Shown here: positions 52,529 to 61,666 of the stretch, one piece after another
How positions within the stretch are numbered: the stretch's first letter is position 1
Layout of the letters: every line of letters begins with the position of its first letter
Assembly: GCA_947164865.1 (NCBI GenBank)
Contig: CAMUYA010000018.1
Coordinates: 1-64,000, forward strand
Source of the DNA: an uncultured Lachnospiraceae bacterium
GTDB lineage: Bacteria; Bacillota; Clostridia; Lachnospirales; Lachnospiraceae
DNA: 64,000 bases
Direction: 5' to 3'
Translations under genes and position numbers: made by a program
Notes under the pieces: model-generated
What the model saw: the letters and a program-made list of their open reading frames with translations, nothing else
The model's database searches: none
What the model was told of the DNA's origin: nothing

Positions 52529-55192
52529 GCTGTTTTTCTTATCAAGATAATCATCCCTCAGCTTGCTTCTGGCCCGGTTTATCTCGCTCTCAAATTCCGG
52601 TGCGGACATTCTGAGGGCCCCTTCTCCCCACACGATCAGCTGCTCCATATGGTCGGATGTTGCCACGGTCACGGAATAATCCCGTGCCTTCTTTTTGGTC
52701 GCCTGTTCGATATATTGGTCGGCCGTTTCCGCTTCTCTGGTATATACGACATAGATATTCTTCTGCTTCTTCACAGAACCCACTCCGCCGGGAACAAGAT
52801 AAGCGTCAAATACAAGGATAAGCTCGCCGCCCACGATCCCCTGATACTCACTGCATATATCAATGAGCCTTTCCCTTGCGCCGTGAATATTATCATTGCA
52901 CAGAGCCTTCAGCTCATCCCATGCATGGATCATGTTATATCCGTCCACCAACAGGCATTTCGGAAGCGGAGCAGATGCCTTCCTTGGTGAATAACCGCTG
53001 CTTCCCGGTGAGTTAACGGTTCTCGATCCGTTGTAGCTTTCGCTGCCTTTCCCCCTCTTGTATATCTTTCTTCTTGATGCCGCTTCCTCCTTTCTGTTCC
53101 TGTGCTGGGAGGCAAATATAGCATCTATTTCCTCAATGGAAATGAACTTTTCTTCATGACTTCCTGTCTGTGAATCCCTTCTGACAATGGTGTCAGTACT
53201 TGCAAAGGCCGCATTTTCAGGCAAACCTTCATCGAATCCCAATGATTTTTTATCAAGCGGACACGGCATATGGGCATATCCTGCCACCTCATCCCACGGA
53301 ACCTGAAATCCTGCGCCATGTGCACAGAAAACAGAGCCTGTAGGCCTGCGCAGGTCTGCCTCGGGATCGTACCCCCTCTCAGCTACCACCTCTTCGGTAT
53401 TGTGACAGGGTTCAAATCCGGCAAGCTCGCATGTAAGCATTCCCTCACCAGCCGTGTAGGCGGTGAGTTCCTTTGTATATTCCCAGAATGTAGAGACCGG
53501 TGCAATGCCCTTAAGCACAGCGGTATTACCACCACCTGTAAGCTCAGGCGGCTCAGCTTTTCCGCAGAGCCTGTCTATGTCGGTCATGGCTCTTCCGATG
53601 TATTTTGCGGGAAGGGACATGGTAAACCTGTATACAGGCTCCAGCAGCACAGCCCTTCCCAATGCCGATGCGTTTCTTAAGGCATTTCTTACAGCGCGGT
53701 ATGTAGCCTGCCTGAAGTCGCCGCCCTCCGTATGCTTCGTATGAGCGCGGCCGGTCACAAGTACTATCCTGATATCCGTCACTTCGCTTCCGGTGAGGAC
53801 TCCGGGGTGAATCGATTCCATAACATGTGTTTCTATAAGTCTCTGCCAGTTTTTATCAAGTATATCCGTGCTGCAGACAGAGGCAAACTCCACCCCGCTT
53901 CCCGGCTCGCCGGGCTCTATCAAAAGCTGAACTTCCGCGTAATGCCTTAAGGGTTCGAAATGCCCGATACCGTAGGCTTTATCGCTTACCGTTTCTTTGT
54001 AGACTATGCTTCCAGCACCAAAAGTGATCTCTGTCTGAAGTCTCTCCCTGACCAACGCGGATAACACCTGTAATTGAATGTCACCGTTGACATTTACGAA
54101 TATCTCCTTATGCCTCTCGTTCCACGAAAATGACAGCTCGGGATATTCTTCTTCAAAAGGCGAGAGCTTGCCGTACAAAAGCAGGGCATTTTCTCCGGGG
54201 GGAAGAATGATCTTATACCTTAGAACAGGGGTAAGCACCGGTATGCTTTTTTCTTTTTCGGCACCGAGGCCCTGTCCCGAATAGCTCTCCGAAAGGCCTG
54301 TAACGGCTACTGTTTCACCCGCGGAGACTTCACTTCTTGTCTCGTATTTTTCGCCGTTATAGAGCCTTATCTGATCGATCTTCTCACCGCCGCACTCGGG
54401 GATCACCATCCGTGTGGTGAGCTTTCCGCCCGTTACCTTAAGATGAGTGAGCCTCTCTCCCGATGAGCCTCTTGTTATCTTAAACACCCTTGCTCCGAAT
54501 TCATTCTCGTTATAGACCGGCTCCGGGGCATACCTTGCGATACCGTCCAGAAGCTCCTTGATCCCGTCACTTTTAAGGGCCGATCCAAACCACACAGGGA
54601 AAGCAATTCTTTGCTCTACGGCATGCCTTATACTGTCATCGCATAAAGTCCCCGTCTCCAGATATTCCTCTATCAATCCTTCGTCGGCAGATGAGATCTC
54701 TTCAAGGGCAGAATCCCGGTCGTTTTCCATATCCACACATCTTTTGCCGAGAATGCTCTTGATCTCAGCCAGCACAGCGCTTCTGTCTGCGCCCTGCATA
54801 TCCATCTTATTTACAAAAATGAAAGTGGGGATATCATAATGTTCCAGAAGCTTCCACAGAGTGCGGGTATGGCTCTGCACCCCTTCGGGAGCGCTTACTA
54901 TGAGCACTGCCATATCGAGCACGGAAAGGACCCGTTCCATCTCGGATGAAAAATCCACATGTCCCGGAGTGTCAAGAAGAGTAAAATCCTTTCCGCAGTA
55001 AGTAAACCTCGCCTGTTTGGAAAAGATGGTTATTCCCCTTTCCTTTTCCATTTCGAAATTGTCGAGGTAAGTATCCTTGTGGTCGACGCGCCCGAGATTT
55101 CTTATGGCGCCCGAAGTATATAGAATGTTTTCGGAGAGTGTTGTCTTGCCCGCATCCACATGGGCGAGCAGACCAAGGTTTAAGTTTTGCAT
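52487..55192 (-). CDS. Tet(M)-like translation GTPase fused to a YacP/Rae1-type NYN nuclease domain
   Basis: The 901-residue protein begins as a ribosomal-protection GTPase of the Tet(M)/Tet(O)/EF-G group: AHVDAGKTT (G1), RGITI (G2), DTPGH (G3), NKMD (G4) and GSAL (G5), then EF-G domains II to V to about residue 680. A basic, low-complexity linker follows (about 685-743). The last part (about 744-890) is a NYN/YacP domain: LLVDGYNMIHAW with D750, LILVFDAY, ETADQYIEQ and VTVATSDHMEQ, keeping the acidic residues of the PIN-like nuclease site. In Bacillus, the YacP protein Rae1 cuts mRNA in the ribosomal A site, the same site Tet(M) enters. Fusion therefore suggests ribosome rescue with mRNA cleavage. 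Tetracycline resistance is possible but not shown. Confidence 0.9.
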   Translation of the reverse strand: MQNLNLGLLAHVDAGKTTLSENILYTSGAIRNLGRVDHKDTYLDNFEMEKERGITIFSKQARFTYCGKDFTLLDTPGHVDFSSEMERVLSVLDMAVLIVSAPEGVQSHTRTLWKLLEHYDIPTFIFVNKMDMQGADRSAVLAEIKSILGKRCVDMENDRDSALEEISSADEGLIEEYLETGTLCDDSIRHAVEQRIAFPVWFGSALKSDGIKELLDGIARYAPEPVYNENEFGARVFKITRGSSGERLTHLKVTGGKLTTRMVIPECGGEKIDQIRLYNGEKYETRSEVSAGETVAVTGLSESYSGQGLGAEKEKSIPVLTPVLRYKIILPPGENALLLYGKLSPFEEEYPELSFSWNERHKEIFVNVNGDIQLQVLSALVRERLQTEITFGAGSIVYKETVSDKAYGIGHFEPLRHYAEVQLLIEPGEPGSGVEFASVCSTDILDKNWQRLIETHVMESIHPGVLTGSEVTDIRIVLVTGRAHTKHTEGGDFRQATYRAVRNALRNASALGRAVLLEPVYRFTMSLPAKYIGRAMTDIDRLCGKAEPPELTGGGNTAVLKGIAPVSTFWEYTKELTAYTAGEGMLTCELAGFEPCHNTEEVVAERGYDPEADLRRPTGSVFCAHGAGFQVPWDEVAGYAHMPCPLDKKSLGFDEGLPENAAFASTDTIVRRDSQTGSHEEKFISIEEIDAIFASQHRNRKEEAASRRKIYKRGKGSESYNGSRTVNSPGSSGYSPRKASAPLPKCLLVDGYNMIHAWDELKALCNDNIHGARERLIDICSEYQGIVGGELILVFDAYLVPGGVGSVKKQKNIYVVYTREAETADQYIEQATKKKARDYSVTVATSDHMEQLIVWGEGALRMSAPEFESEINRARSKLRDDYLDKKNSLGNTIIIENSDAP

Positions 55193-55215
55193 TATCTGTC
55201 ACTTTTCGGATTGAG

Positions 55216-55248
55216 TTAAAACAACCCCGTCCCTTGCGGAAACGGGGT
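55216..55248 (-). terminator. rnpB terminator
   Basis: On the minus strand ACCCCGT and ACGGGGT close a hairpin (55224-55248) followed by TTGTTTTAA. It directly follows the RNase P RNA end. Confidence 0.75.
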
Positions 55249-55726
55249 GTTCGGCAGAACTGTAAGCCGGGTTATGTCCGAGAGCAAAGCTCTCTGGGTG
55301 ATCATCTATCTAGTACGGCCGTTACCGGCCGCATCAAGCGACCTACCTGGAGAACGGACGGGCAGCCCTTAACTCTCCTGCTTGGTCTTGCTTCGGATGG
55401 GGTTTACACGGCCTGCATGTCACCATGCAGCCGGTGGTCTCTTACACCACCTTTTCACCTTTGCCCATAGCAGACGGTGCTACGTATTTCGTAGCACCGC
55501 GTTGAGTGCGATGCCCTAACGCACTTAACGTGCGGAGCATCTGCGCAACACGTGCCGTACTTTGGCACGTGTTGGTTCCTCTAACTGCGGGTAGTTATTT
55601 TCTGTTGCACTGGCCTGGGAGTCACCTCCACCGGACGTTATCCGGCATCCTGCCCTGTGAAGCCCGGACTTTCCTCACCCCCGGGACCGTCTTCCGGTCC
55701 GGGGCCGCGATCACCTGTCCTGCGTA
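55249..55726 (-). ncRNA. rnpB: RNase P RNA, class A, with enlarged specificity region
   Basis: This catalytic RNA trims tRNA 5' ends. Read on the minus strand it has GAGGAAAGTCCGGGCT with CACAGGGCAG (CR I), ACAGAAAATA, GGTGAAAAGGTG and GTAAGAGACCACC, AGACCAAGCAGG, then ATAGATGATCACCC and ACATAACCCGGCTTACAG. The ends CGCAGGAC and GTTCTGCCG pair as P1. The length is about 478 nt, around 100 longer than usual, because of two long hairpins between ACAGAAAATA and the GGTGAAAAGG segment (about 55480-55590): a 12-bp ACACGTGCC/GGCACGTGT stem and a branched unit with GGTGCTACG/CGTAGCACC. End positions are approximate. Confidence 0.93.
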
Positions 55727-55735
55727 CATTCACAT

Positions 55736-55765
55736 ATTATAATTATCAGAATAAAAAATTGTCAA
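55736..55765 (-). promoter_or_regulatory. rnpB promoter
   Basis: On the minus strand TTGACA (55760-55765) and TATAAT (55736-55741) are both consensus and 18 bp apart, about 10 bp ahead of the RNA 5' end. Confidence 0.85.
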
Positions 55766-55804
55766 GGCTTATAAAGCCTGTAAAGTCTACCTCGGTGCAG
55801 CGCT

Positions 55805-57460
55805 TTATACTCTGAAGCAGCTTCCGCCCACGAACTCTCTGCAAATTGAGTTGTTGGGCAAAAACTCGCTGGGCACGCTGAGGAAGTAATCCAGGAACTT
55901 GAGGAGTCTCTTTGCCTCATAATATGAGGGCGAATCCTTTCCGATCTGGAAAAGAAGCGGCTCGGCAAAAGGCTTAAGACATGCAAGCTCATAGATAAGC
56001 ACCGAGTTGAACATTGCATCGGCTTCCTCCTGGAAGGGGAAGATGTTCTCTTCTTCACCGCGGCGCACCGAAGGCCACATTCCGATGGTCCTTGCTGCAT
56101 CTGAACCTCTGGTCCTTGCATCACGCACCATGCGCCTTAAGAGCCTTGCATCGGTGGTGGGGATGCGGTTGTGCTCATCGATATTTATGGAGGTGAGAGC
56201 GCTGATGTAGATCTTGTACTTGCTCTCATCGGGAAGCGCATAGCTCATCTTGGGGTTGAGCCCGTGGATACCCTCAATGACAAGCACATCATCGGGTCCA
56301 AGCTGCATATATCTTCCGTTGTACTCGCGGCGCCCGATCTTAAAGTTAAAGTCGGGCAGTTCCACTCTTTCACCTGCAAGGAGCTTTAGCATATCATCGT
56401 TAAAGCCCTTGGTATCTATCGCCTCAATGCATTCGAAATTGTAATTTCCGTCTTCATCGAGAGGTGTATCTTCCCTGTTTACGAAATAATCATCCACGGC
56501 GATGGGATGCGGAGTGAGGCCCATTGTGCGAAGTTGCACCGAAAGCCTGTGTGAAAAGCTGGTCTTTCCCGAAGAGGAAGGCCCGGCGATCATGACGAAC
56601 TTTACTCCGCCGCGATTGATGATATCCCTTGCTATCTCACCGATCCTTCTCTCCTGTTCGGCTTCCTGCACAAGAATAAGATCATTCATCTGATTTTCGC
56701 AGATCCATGAATTGAGATCTCCGACGTTGGAGATACCCACCTGTTTGCACCACCTTCCGGTCTCCATAAAGGTTTCATAGAGCTTCTTTCTCTCCTCGAA
56801 AGGCTTAACCTCAGTCGGGGAATCCTTGGTTGGCAATACAAGCATAAATCCTTCACCGTACTGGATAAAACTGAAGGATTTTACATATGAAGCATTGGGA
56901 AGCATATATCCGTAATAATAATCATAGTATCCGTCCATCTCGTAGACATTGACCTGAGATGTGCGACGGAACTTGAAAAGATCGCATTTATCCTTCATTC
57001 CGTGGCGCTCAAAAAGGTCCATAGCCTCATCGAGAGGATATATTGCCTTATTGATGGGAGTACCGAGATTTACAAGCTCCCTCATACGCTTTTCGATCTT
57101 TTCGGCACTGGCATCGGTGAGAGGGATCCCCTCCCCGCCTCTGATAAACAGACCGTTTGCTATCGAAAAGTCCACCCTCGAAGTATTTGCGGCCTTTTCA
57201 CCGAAAATGTCAAATATCGACTTGATGGCAAGCATGGTCGCGGTCCTGGTATAAGTCAGCTTACCGATATCATCATTGAGGGTAAAAAATTCCACTTCCG
57301 CGTTTTTATTTACTTTTTTGAAAAGTTCCCTGATCTTGCCGTTAACGGATACTGCTGCGATGGGTGCGTCAAATCTGTCCTGCACCATATCGGCCACCTG
57401 TTCCCAGCTGGTTCCCCTTTCTACCTCGATCTCTTCTCCCAATAATTTAAGTTTGTACAT
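55805..57460 (-). CDS. Uridine kinase-like protein with N-terminal TGS domain
   Basis: The 551-residue protein has a TGS (ThrRS-GTPase-SpoT) domain at residues 1-60, a middle region similar to the ThrRS second additional domain (FIRGGEGIPL, then GYYDYYYGYMLPNASY), and a C-terminal phosphoribulokinase/uridine kinase domain with P-loop GPSSSGKTS (near 293) and VIEGIHGLNPKM. This architecture is standard in Clostridia and annotated as nucleoside kinase; its substrate is not well established. The ATG abuts the trmK stop codon. It is the last gene of the dgt-dnaG-rpoD-trmK block. Confidence 0.92.
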   Translation of the reverse strand: MYKLKLLGEEIEVERGTSWEQVADMVQDRFDAPIAAVSVNGKIRELFKKVNKNAEVEFFTLNDDIGKLTYTRTATMLAIKSIFDIFGEKAANTSRVDFSIANGLFIRGGEGIPLTDASAEKIEKRMRELVNLGTPINKAIYPLDEAMDLFERHGMKDKCDLFKFRRTSQVNVYEMDGYYDYYYGYMLPNASYVKSFSFIQYGEGFMLVLPTKDSPTEVKPFEERKKLYETFMETGRWCKQVGISNVGDLNSWICENQMNDLILVQEAEQERRIGEIARDIINRGGVKFVMIAGPSSSGKTSFSHRLSVQLRTMGLTPHPIAVDDYFVNREDTPLDEDGNYNFECIEAIDTKGFNDDMLKLLAGERVELPDFNFKIGRREYNGRYMQLGPDDVLVIEGIHGLNPKMSYALPDESKYKIYISALTSINIDEHNRIPTTDARLLRRMVRDARTRGSDAARTIGMWPSVRRGEEENIFPFQEEADAMFNSVLIYELACLKPFAEPLLFQIGKDSPSYYEAKRLLKFLDYFLSVPSEFLPNNSICREFVGGSCFRV

Positions 57461-58321
57461 TTATTCGGTACCTCCGTCATCTTCTCCCGCTTTTGATAGC
57501 AGGTCCATATCAAATAACGCTTCGAGTCTTTTGTCTATTCCGCAGAACAGTGTGTTGAGCTCCAGCGCAAGGTTGGCAGAAGCCTTCATTGCGGCAAGCT
57601 CTGCTATCTTCTGAGCATCCGGTTTTTTCGCCTCCGACATCTTTTCTATCGCTGTTTCCCACTCGTTAATAACATGCCTGAGGTAGTACCCCATCTCGCT
57701 GTCGTTATAGATCAGATCGAGCCCGAACAAATCATCAAGCACGTGCACGTACATATCAAATTCCGGAATATCCTTTTTTTCATACAGGTGCGTCAGGAAA
57801 TTTCCTCTCCGGGAATCGGATGCTTTTTCGGTAGATGATGCGAGCATTGCAAAATAGTATTTATCGCCCTCCCTCATCATCTTATTGCATATGATATTGT
57901 ACCCGTTTTCTCTGAGAAATTCTCTCATTTCGGGGATCTCACTCTGGGGCTGGAGAATAAGATACTTTGCAGCTTTGGCTGTCTCTTCCCCCTGTGTCAG
58001 GATATCAGCAATGGTCCTTTGCCCCATTCCGGCGATCACTATCACATCCGCTTCGCCGGGCTTTAATCCTTCCAGTCCCGGGCACAGGCGTGTTACCGCC
58101 TTTTCCTCCAGGTGGGCTTTTTCAATATTCTTTTTTGCTCTCTCAAGGGGACCTTCTTTTATATCACAGGCCACCGCCTTCTTTGCCGTTCCGCTTTGAA
58201 GCGCATGGACAGTGATATATCCGTGATCACAACCGATATCGGCCAGAGTGTCACACTCCGGGATCAGGGAAGCAATTCCCTCAAGCCTTGGAGAGAGCCT
58301 GGGAGTGTAGGTTTTTGTCAT
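57461..58321 (-). CDS. trmK: tRNA (adenine22-N1)-methyltransferase
   Basis: TrmK methylates N1 of A22 in bacterial tRNA. The SAM-binding motif is LADIGCDHGYITV (about 21-33) and the catalytic-side motif is VIVIAGMGQRTI. The C-terminal coiled coil (about 200-285) is typical of the family. Length 286 residues, slightly above the usual 230-250. It lies downstream of rpoD, a conserved order in Clostridia, but separated from it by a 151-bp palindromic element. AAGGAGCC precedes the ATG. Confidence 0.92.
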   Translation of the reverse strand: MTKTYTPRLSPRLEGIASLIPECDTLADIGCDHGYITVHALQSGTAKKAVACDIKEGPLERAKKNIEKAHLEEKAVTRLCPGLEGLKPGEADVIVIAGMGQRTIADILTQGEETAKAAKYLILQPQSEIPEMREFLRENGYNIICNKMMREGDKYYFAMLASSTEKASDSRRGNFLTHLYEKKDIPEFDMYVHVLDDLFGLDLIYNDSEMGYYLRHVINEWETAIEKMSEAKKPDAQKIAELAAMKASANLALELNTLFCGIDKRLEALFDMDLLSKAGEDDGGTE

Positions 58322-58335
58322 AATGGCTCCTTTTT

Positions 58336-58486
58336 AATGATACTACGGATTGCTTCGTTGCTTCGCAACTCTCGCAATCCTACAACCATTCACAATCCGC
58401 CGGTTTCCTTGTTCATGGTTGTTCGGGATTCGAATCAAAAATGCTCCTCCTGCAAGCATTTTATGCTTCTCATCCCTAGTATCATT
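58336..58486. repeat. 151-bp nested palindromic element between rpoD and trmK
   Basis: The ends are inverted repeats: AATGATACTA then GGAT after one C (58336-58350) pairs with ATCC, one C, and TAGTATCATT (58472-58486). Inside are three further hairpins: GATTGC-TTC-GTTGC/GCAAC-TCTC-GCAATC, ACAACCAT/ATGGTTGT, and AATGC/GCATT. The right arm contains the rpoD stop codon. The form fits a MITE-like or REP-like dispersed element, or a structured RNA between cistrons. No target duplication is evident. Confidence 0.7.
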
Positions 58487-59777
58487 CCAAGTAGTCCTTA
58501 AGCTGTTTGCTGCGGCTGGGATGACGGAGCTTTCTGAGGGCTTTGGCCTCGATCTGACGTATACGCTCACGGGTTACGTTAAACTCTCTTCCCACTTCCT
58601 CGAGAGTGCGTGCTCTTCCGTCATCCAGGCCGAAACGGAGCCTGAGCACCTTCTGTTCTCTCTCTGCAAGAGTATCAAGCACCTTGTTAAGCTGCTCTCG
58701 AAGGAGTGTGGCAGTTGCGGCATCTGCCGGAGCGGGAACATTGTCATCCTGTATAAAGTCGCCGAGATGGCTGTCTTCCTCTTCACCGATAGGTGTTTCG
58801 AGAGATACCGGCTCCTGAGAGATCTTGAGGATCTCACGCACTCTGTCCACAGGAATGTTCATCTCTGCAGCGATCTCTTCCGGCATGGGCTCACGGCCCT
58901 TTTCCTGAAGGAGCTGGCGGCTTACTCTTATGAGCTTGTTAATAGTCTCGACCATATGCACCGGGATACGTATGGTCCTGGCCTGATCGGCAATAGCTCT
59001 GGTGATGGCCTGTCTGATCCACCATGTAGCATATGTTGAGAATTTATACCCCTTGGTATAATCGAACTTTTCCACAGCCTTGATAAGGCCGAGATTGCCT
59101 TCCTGTATAAGATCGAGGAAGAGCATTCCGCGCCCGACATACCTCTTTGCGATGCTGACAACAAGACGAAGGTTTGCCTCGGCAAGACGCTTCTTTGCTG
59201 CTTCTCCGGCAGCGATGTCAGCCTCCATGGAAGCGATCTTCTTTTCAAGTGTCTTGGCCTTGCGCGATTTCTTATCTTCTATTTCTTCATATTTTGCCTT
59301 GGCTTCCTCTATTCCCTCGGAAGCGGCATCACCCGCTTCCATAGCCTTTGCAAGGTCGATCTCCTCGTCGGCGGTAAGAAGAGGTACTTTACCGATTTCC
59401 TTCAGATACATACGCACCGGATCCTCGATGCTCACTCCGTCAGGCACAGAGAGATCGATATTCTCAACGTCCACCTCATCCTCTTCACCGAGGATTATCT
59501 CATCATCCGGAACATCATCAAGATCGGCATCGGCGTCAAGATCTATTCCGATATCAAAATCAAGCTCCGCATCCGTGGGTTCCTCGCTTGTTGAAAGAAT
59601 CTCGATACCCATGCTCTCGAAAAACTCGTCGACCCTGTCCTTATCTTCCTCAGTGAGTTCCATCTCGGTGAAGGCCTCGTCGATCTCCTTCTGCTCGATA
59701 ACGTTCTTTTTCTTTGAAGCAATAGCCTGAAGTTCCTTAAGCTTTTCCTCAAATTTGGCCATCATGCTTTCGTCCAT
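58482..59777 (-). CDS. rpoD: Primary RNA polymerase sigma factor
   Basis: This 431-residue housekeeping sigma recognises the TTGACA/TATAAT promoters seen in the window. Region 1.1 is short and acidic. Region 1.2 has [15 protein letters not shown], region 2 has [23 protein letters not shown] and [14 protein letters not shown], region 3 has [11 protein letters not shown], and region 4 has [21 protein letters not shown] followed by [10 protein letters not shown]. It follows dnaG with a 102-bp spacer containing a perfect 8-bp palindrome. AAGGAGCG precedes the ATG. Confidence 0.97.
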   Translation of the reverse strand: MDESMMAKFEEKLKELQAIASKKKNVIEQKEIDEAFTEMELTEEDKDRVDEFFESMGIEILSTSEEPTDAELDFDIGIDLDADADLDDVPDDEIILGEEDEVDVENIDLSVPDGVSIEDPVRMYLKEIGKVPLLTADEEIDLAKAMEAGDAASEGIEEAKAKYEEIEDKKSRKAKTLEKKIASMEADIAAGEAAKKRLAEANLRLVVSIAKRYVGRGMLFLDLIQEGNLGLIKAVEKFDYTKGYKFSTYATWWIRQAITRAIADQARTIRIPVHMVETINKLIRVSRQLLQEKGREPMPEEIAAEMNIPVDRVREILKISQEPVSLETPIGEEEDSHLGDFIQDDNVPAPADAATATLLREQLNKVLDTLAEREQKVLRLRFGLDDGRARTLEEVGREFNVTRERIRQIEAKALRKLRHPSRSKQLKDYLE

Positions 59778-59839
59778 TTTTTCTTTTCGCTCCTTTTTTA
59801 TCCGTCTTGTTTGGCTTGATCTTTTTTAATATTTCCTGT

Positions 59840-59859
59840 ATGGGTAACTAATTACCCAT
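59840..59859. repeat. Perfect palindrome between dnaG and rpoD
   Basis: ATGGGTAA-CTAA-TTACCCAT forms an 8-bp stem with a 4-nt loop. No T run follows in the direction of transcription. It may be an RNA-processing hairpin or an operator. Confidence 0.6.
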
Positions 59860-59879
59860 GTTATTCATTCCTTACTGCT

Positions 59880-61652
59880 TCAGCTAAGGGTTATCCCGCT
59901 CTTTTTCAGCTTTTCAAGTTCTTTTTTCATCTGCAGCGATTCGCCGAATTTCGACATATCATCGCCCATATTATCGCAAAAGACTTTGTAGCTGTTTTCC
60001 CGGATCCTTAAGATGATATCCGAAAATGCCCTGCTTCTTTCTTCCTGAGTCTCCATTTCGGGGAGTTTGGCCTGAAGAAGTCCCGCAACGGCATCTCTTT
60101 CCTCTTCGTCAAACCGGTCTATCATACCTGCCGCATCAAAGCTTCCGCTTTCTATGGCGGCAAATACGTTTTCCGCCACCTTACGGTACAGCTCGTCGGT
60201 AAAGTCCTCCGGGGTGACAAATCTTTTAACTGCGGGAAGCAGCCCGGTCTCGTCCGTAAGCCATGTAATGAGCATTGCCTGAGCCGTTCTGGCTCCGTCT
60301 GTCTCCGACACCTTACTTGCTCTTGCCTGCTGCGGAGCAGGCTTTATCTCGATCCCGGCTCCCTTTGCGGCATAATCTGCCACCATATCCCTCATCTGGC
60401 CGGTGTTGATCTTGTATTTTTCGCAAATAGCGGTAAGATAATTCTCTCTTTCAAGGGGCTCGCGGAACTCCTCGCAGAGCTTGGTCGCGATATCCCTGTA
60501 AAATGCCGTTTTCTGCTCCGGATCATTCTGGTCGTAGCCCTCGTAAATGATCCTGATGCGGAAATAAAAGCTGTTTTCCGCATTATCTATCCTCTCCTGA
60601 AAGGCTTCCTTTCCGTAGGTCTTGATGAATTCATCCGGATCCTTGCAGGGCTTAAGGCTTATCACTCTTCCCGACAGTCCCACATCCTTTAGGATGTCGA
60701 TAGCACGCAGAGCAGCTTTAACGCCTGCTCCGTCGCTGTCATAGGCCAAAAGGACCTTCTGGGTGTATCTGGAAAGCAGCTTTGCCTGCTCCTCGGTAAA
60801 TGCGGTTCCAAGTGATGCAACTGCCTGAGTGAATCCGGCCTGGTGCATGGCAATTACATCCATATAGCCCTCGCAGAGGATGTAATTTCCGGCCCTTGAA
60901 CTCCTTGCAAATACAAATCCGTAAAGATTGCGCCTTTTATCAAAAATATCCGTCTCCGGTGAGTTTAAGTACTTTGGTTTGGCATCGCCCATCACTCTTC
61001 CGCCGAATCCGATCACGCGGTGATTGGCATCCATTATAGGGAACATCACTCTGTTCCAGAAAGGGCTTGAGAGACCATTCTTTTCGGAGATGCTTGCAAG
61101 CCCTGAATTTCTTATCTCTTCATCGGTGAAGCCCTTTGAGCGAAGGTAATCGATCACCTCTCGTCCGTTAACTCCCGCATACCCGAGGCCGAAGTTTTTC
61201 ATCGTCTCGGGAGAAAGACCGCGGTCGGAGAGGTATTTCATGCCCCTTTCACCGTGAGGTGACCTGAGGCATCTGTAAAAGTAGGTGGCAGCTTCTTTGT
61301 TTACCTCAAGCAGGCGTGCACGCCTCGACTGCCTCTGCTTTTCCTCCTGCGTGGCTTCGCGCTCGGGAAGCTGTATTCCCGCTCTGTCAGCCAGCACTTT
61401 AACCGCTTCCTGAAAAGTCAGATTCTCATATTTCATTATGAAGGAGATAACATTTCCGCCGGCGGAGCAGCCAAAGCAGTGAAATATCTGCTTTCCTCTG
61501 TTTACCGAAAACGACGGCGTATGCTCATTATGAAACGGGCAGAGTCCCCAGTAGTTGTTACCTTTTTTCGTCATTGAGACGTAGGAACCGACCACATCCA
61601 GAATGTCATTACGCGAGCGTACCTCCGCAATAATGTCTTCACTGTAGTACAT
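59880..61652 (-). CDS. dnaG: DNA primase
   Basis: DnaG makes RNA primers at the replication fork. The N-terminal zinc finger is CPFHNEHTPSFSV followed by FHCFGC (about 38-62). The RNA polymerase core has the TOPRIM motifs CEGYMDVIAMHQAG and YDSDGAG. The C-terminal helicase-binding domain is present. Length 590 residues is usual. It begins 14 bp after dgt and is followed by rpoD, the macromolecular-synthesis operon order. Confidence 0.97.
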   Translation of the reverse strand: MYYSEDIIAEVRSRNDILDVVGSYVSMTKKGNNYWGLCPFHNEHTPSFSVNRGKQIFHCFGCSAGGNVISFIMKYENLTFQEAVKVLADRAGIQLPEREATQEEKQRQSRRARLLEVNKEAATYFYRCLRSPHGERGMKYLSDRGLSPETMKNFGLGYAGVNGREVIDYLRSKGFTDEEIRNSGLASISEKNGLSSPFWNRVMFPIMDANHRVIGFGGRVMGDAKPKYLNSPETDIFDKRRNLYGFVFARSSRAGNYILCEGYMDVIAMHQAGFTQAVASLGTAFTEEQAKLLSRYTQKVLLAYDSDGAGVKAALRAIDILKDVGLSGRVISLKPCKDPDEFIKTYGKEAFQERIDNAENSFYFRIRIIYEGYDQNDPEQKTAFYRDIATKLCEEFREPLERENYLTAICEKYKINTGQMRDMVADYAAKGAGIEIKPAPQQARASKVSETDGARTAQAMLITWLTDETGLLPAVKRFVTPEDFTDELYRKVAENVFAAIESGSFDAAGMIDRFDEEERDAVAGLLQAKLPEMETQEERSRAFSDIILRIRENSYKVFCDNMGDDMSKFGESLQMKKELEKLKKSGITLS

Positions 61653-61666
61653 ATTAAACCTTTGTA

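Noticed and set aside
52487..55192. Plain tetracycline resistance gene
   Set aside because: The GTPase part is Tet(M)-like, but the gene lies among housekeeping genes with normal codon use and has an added nuclease domain. Resistance cannot be claimed from sequence.
58391..58470. tRNA-like segment with GGGATTCGAATC
   Set aside because: It resembles a T arm, but there is no acceptor stem, anticodon arm or D arm around it; it belongs to the nested palindromic element.
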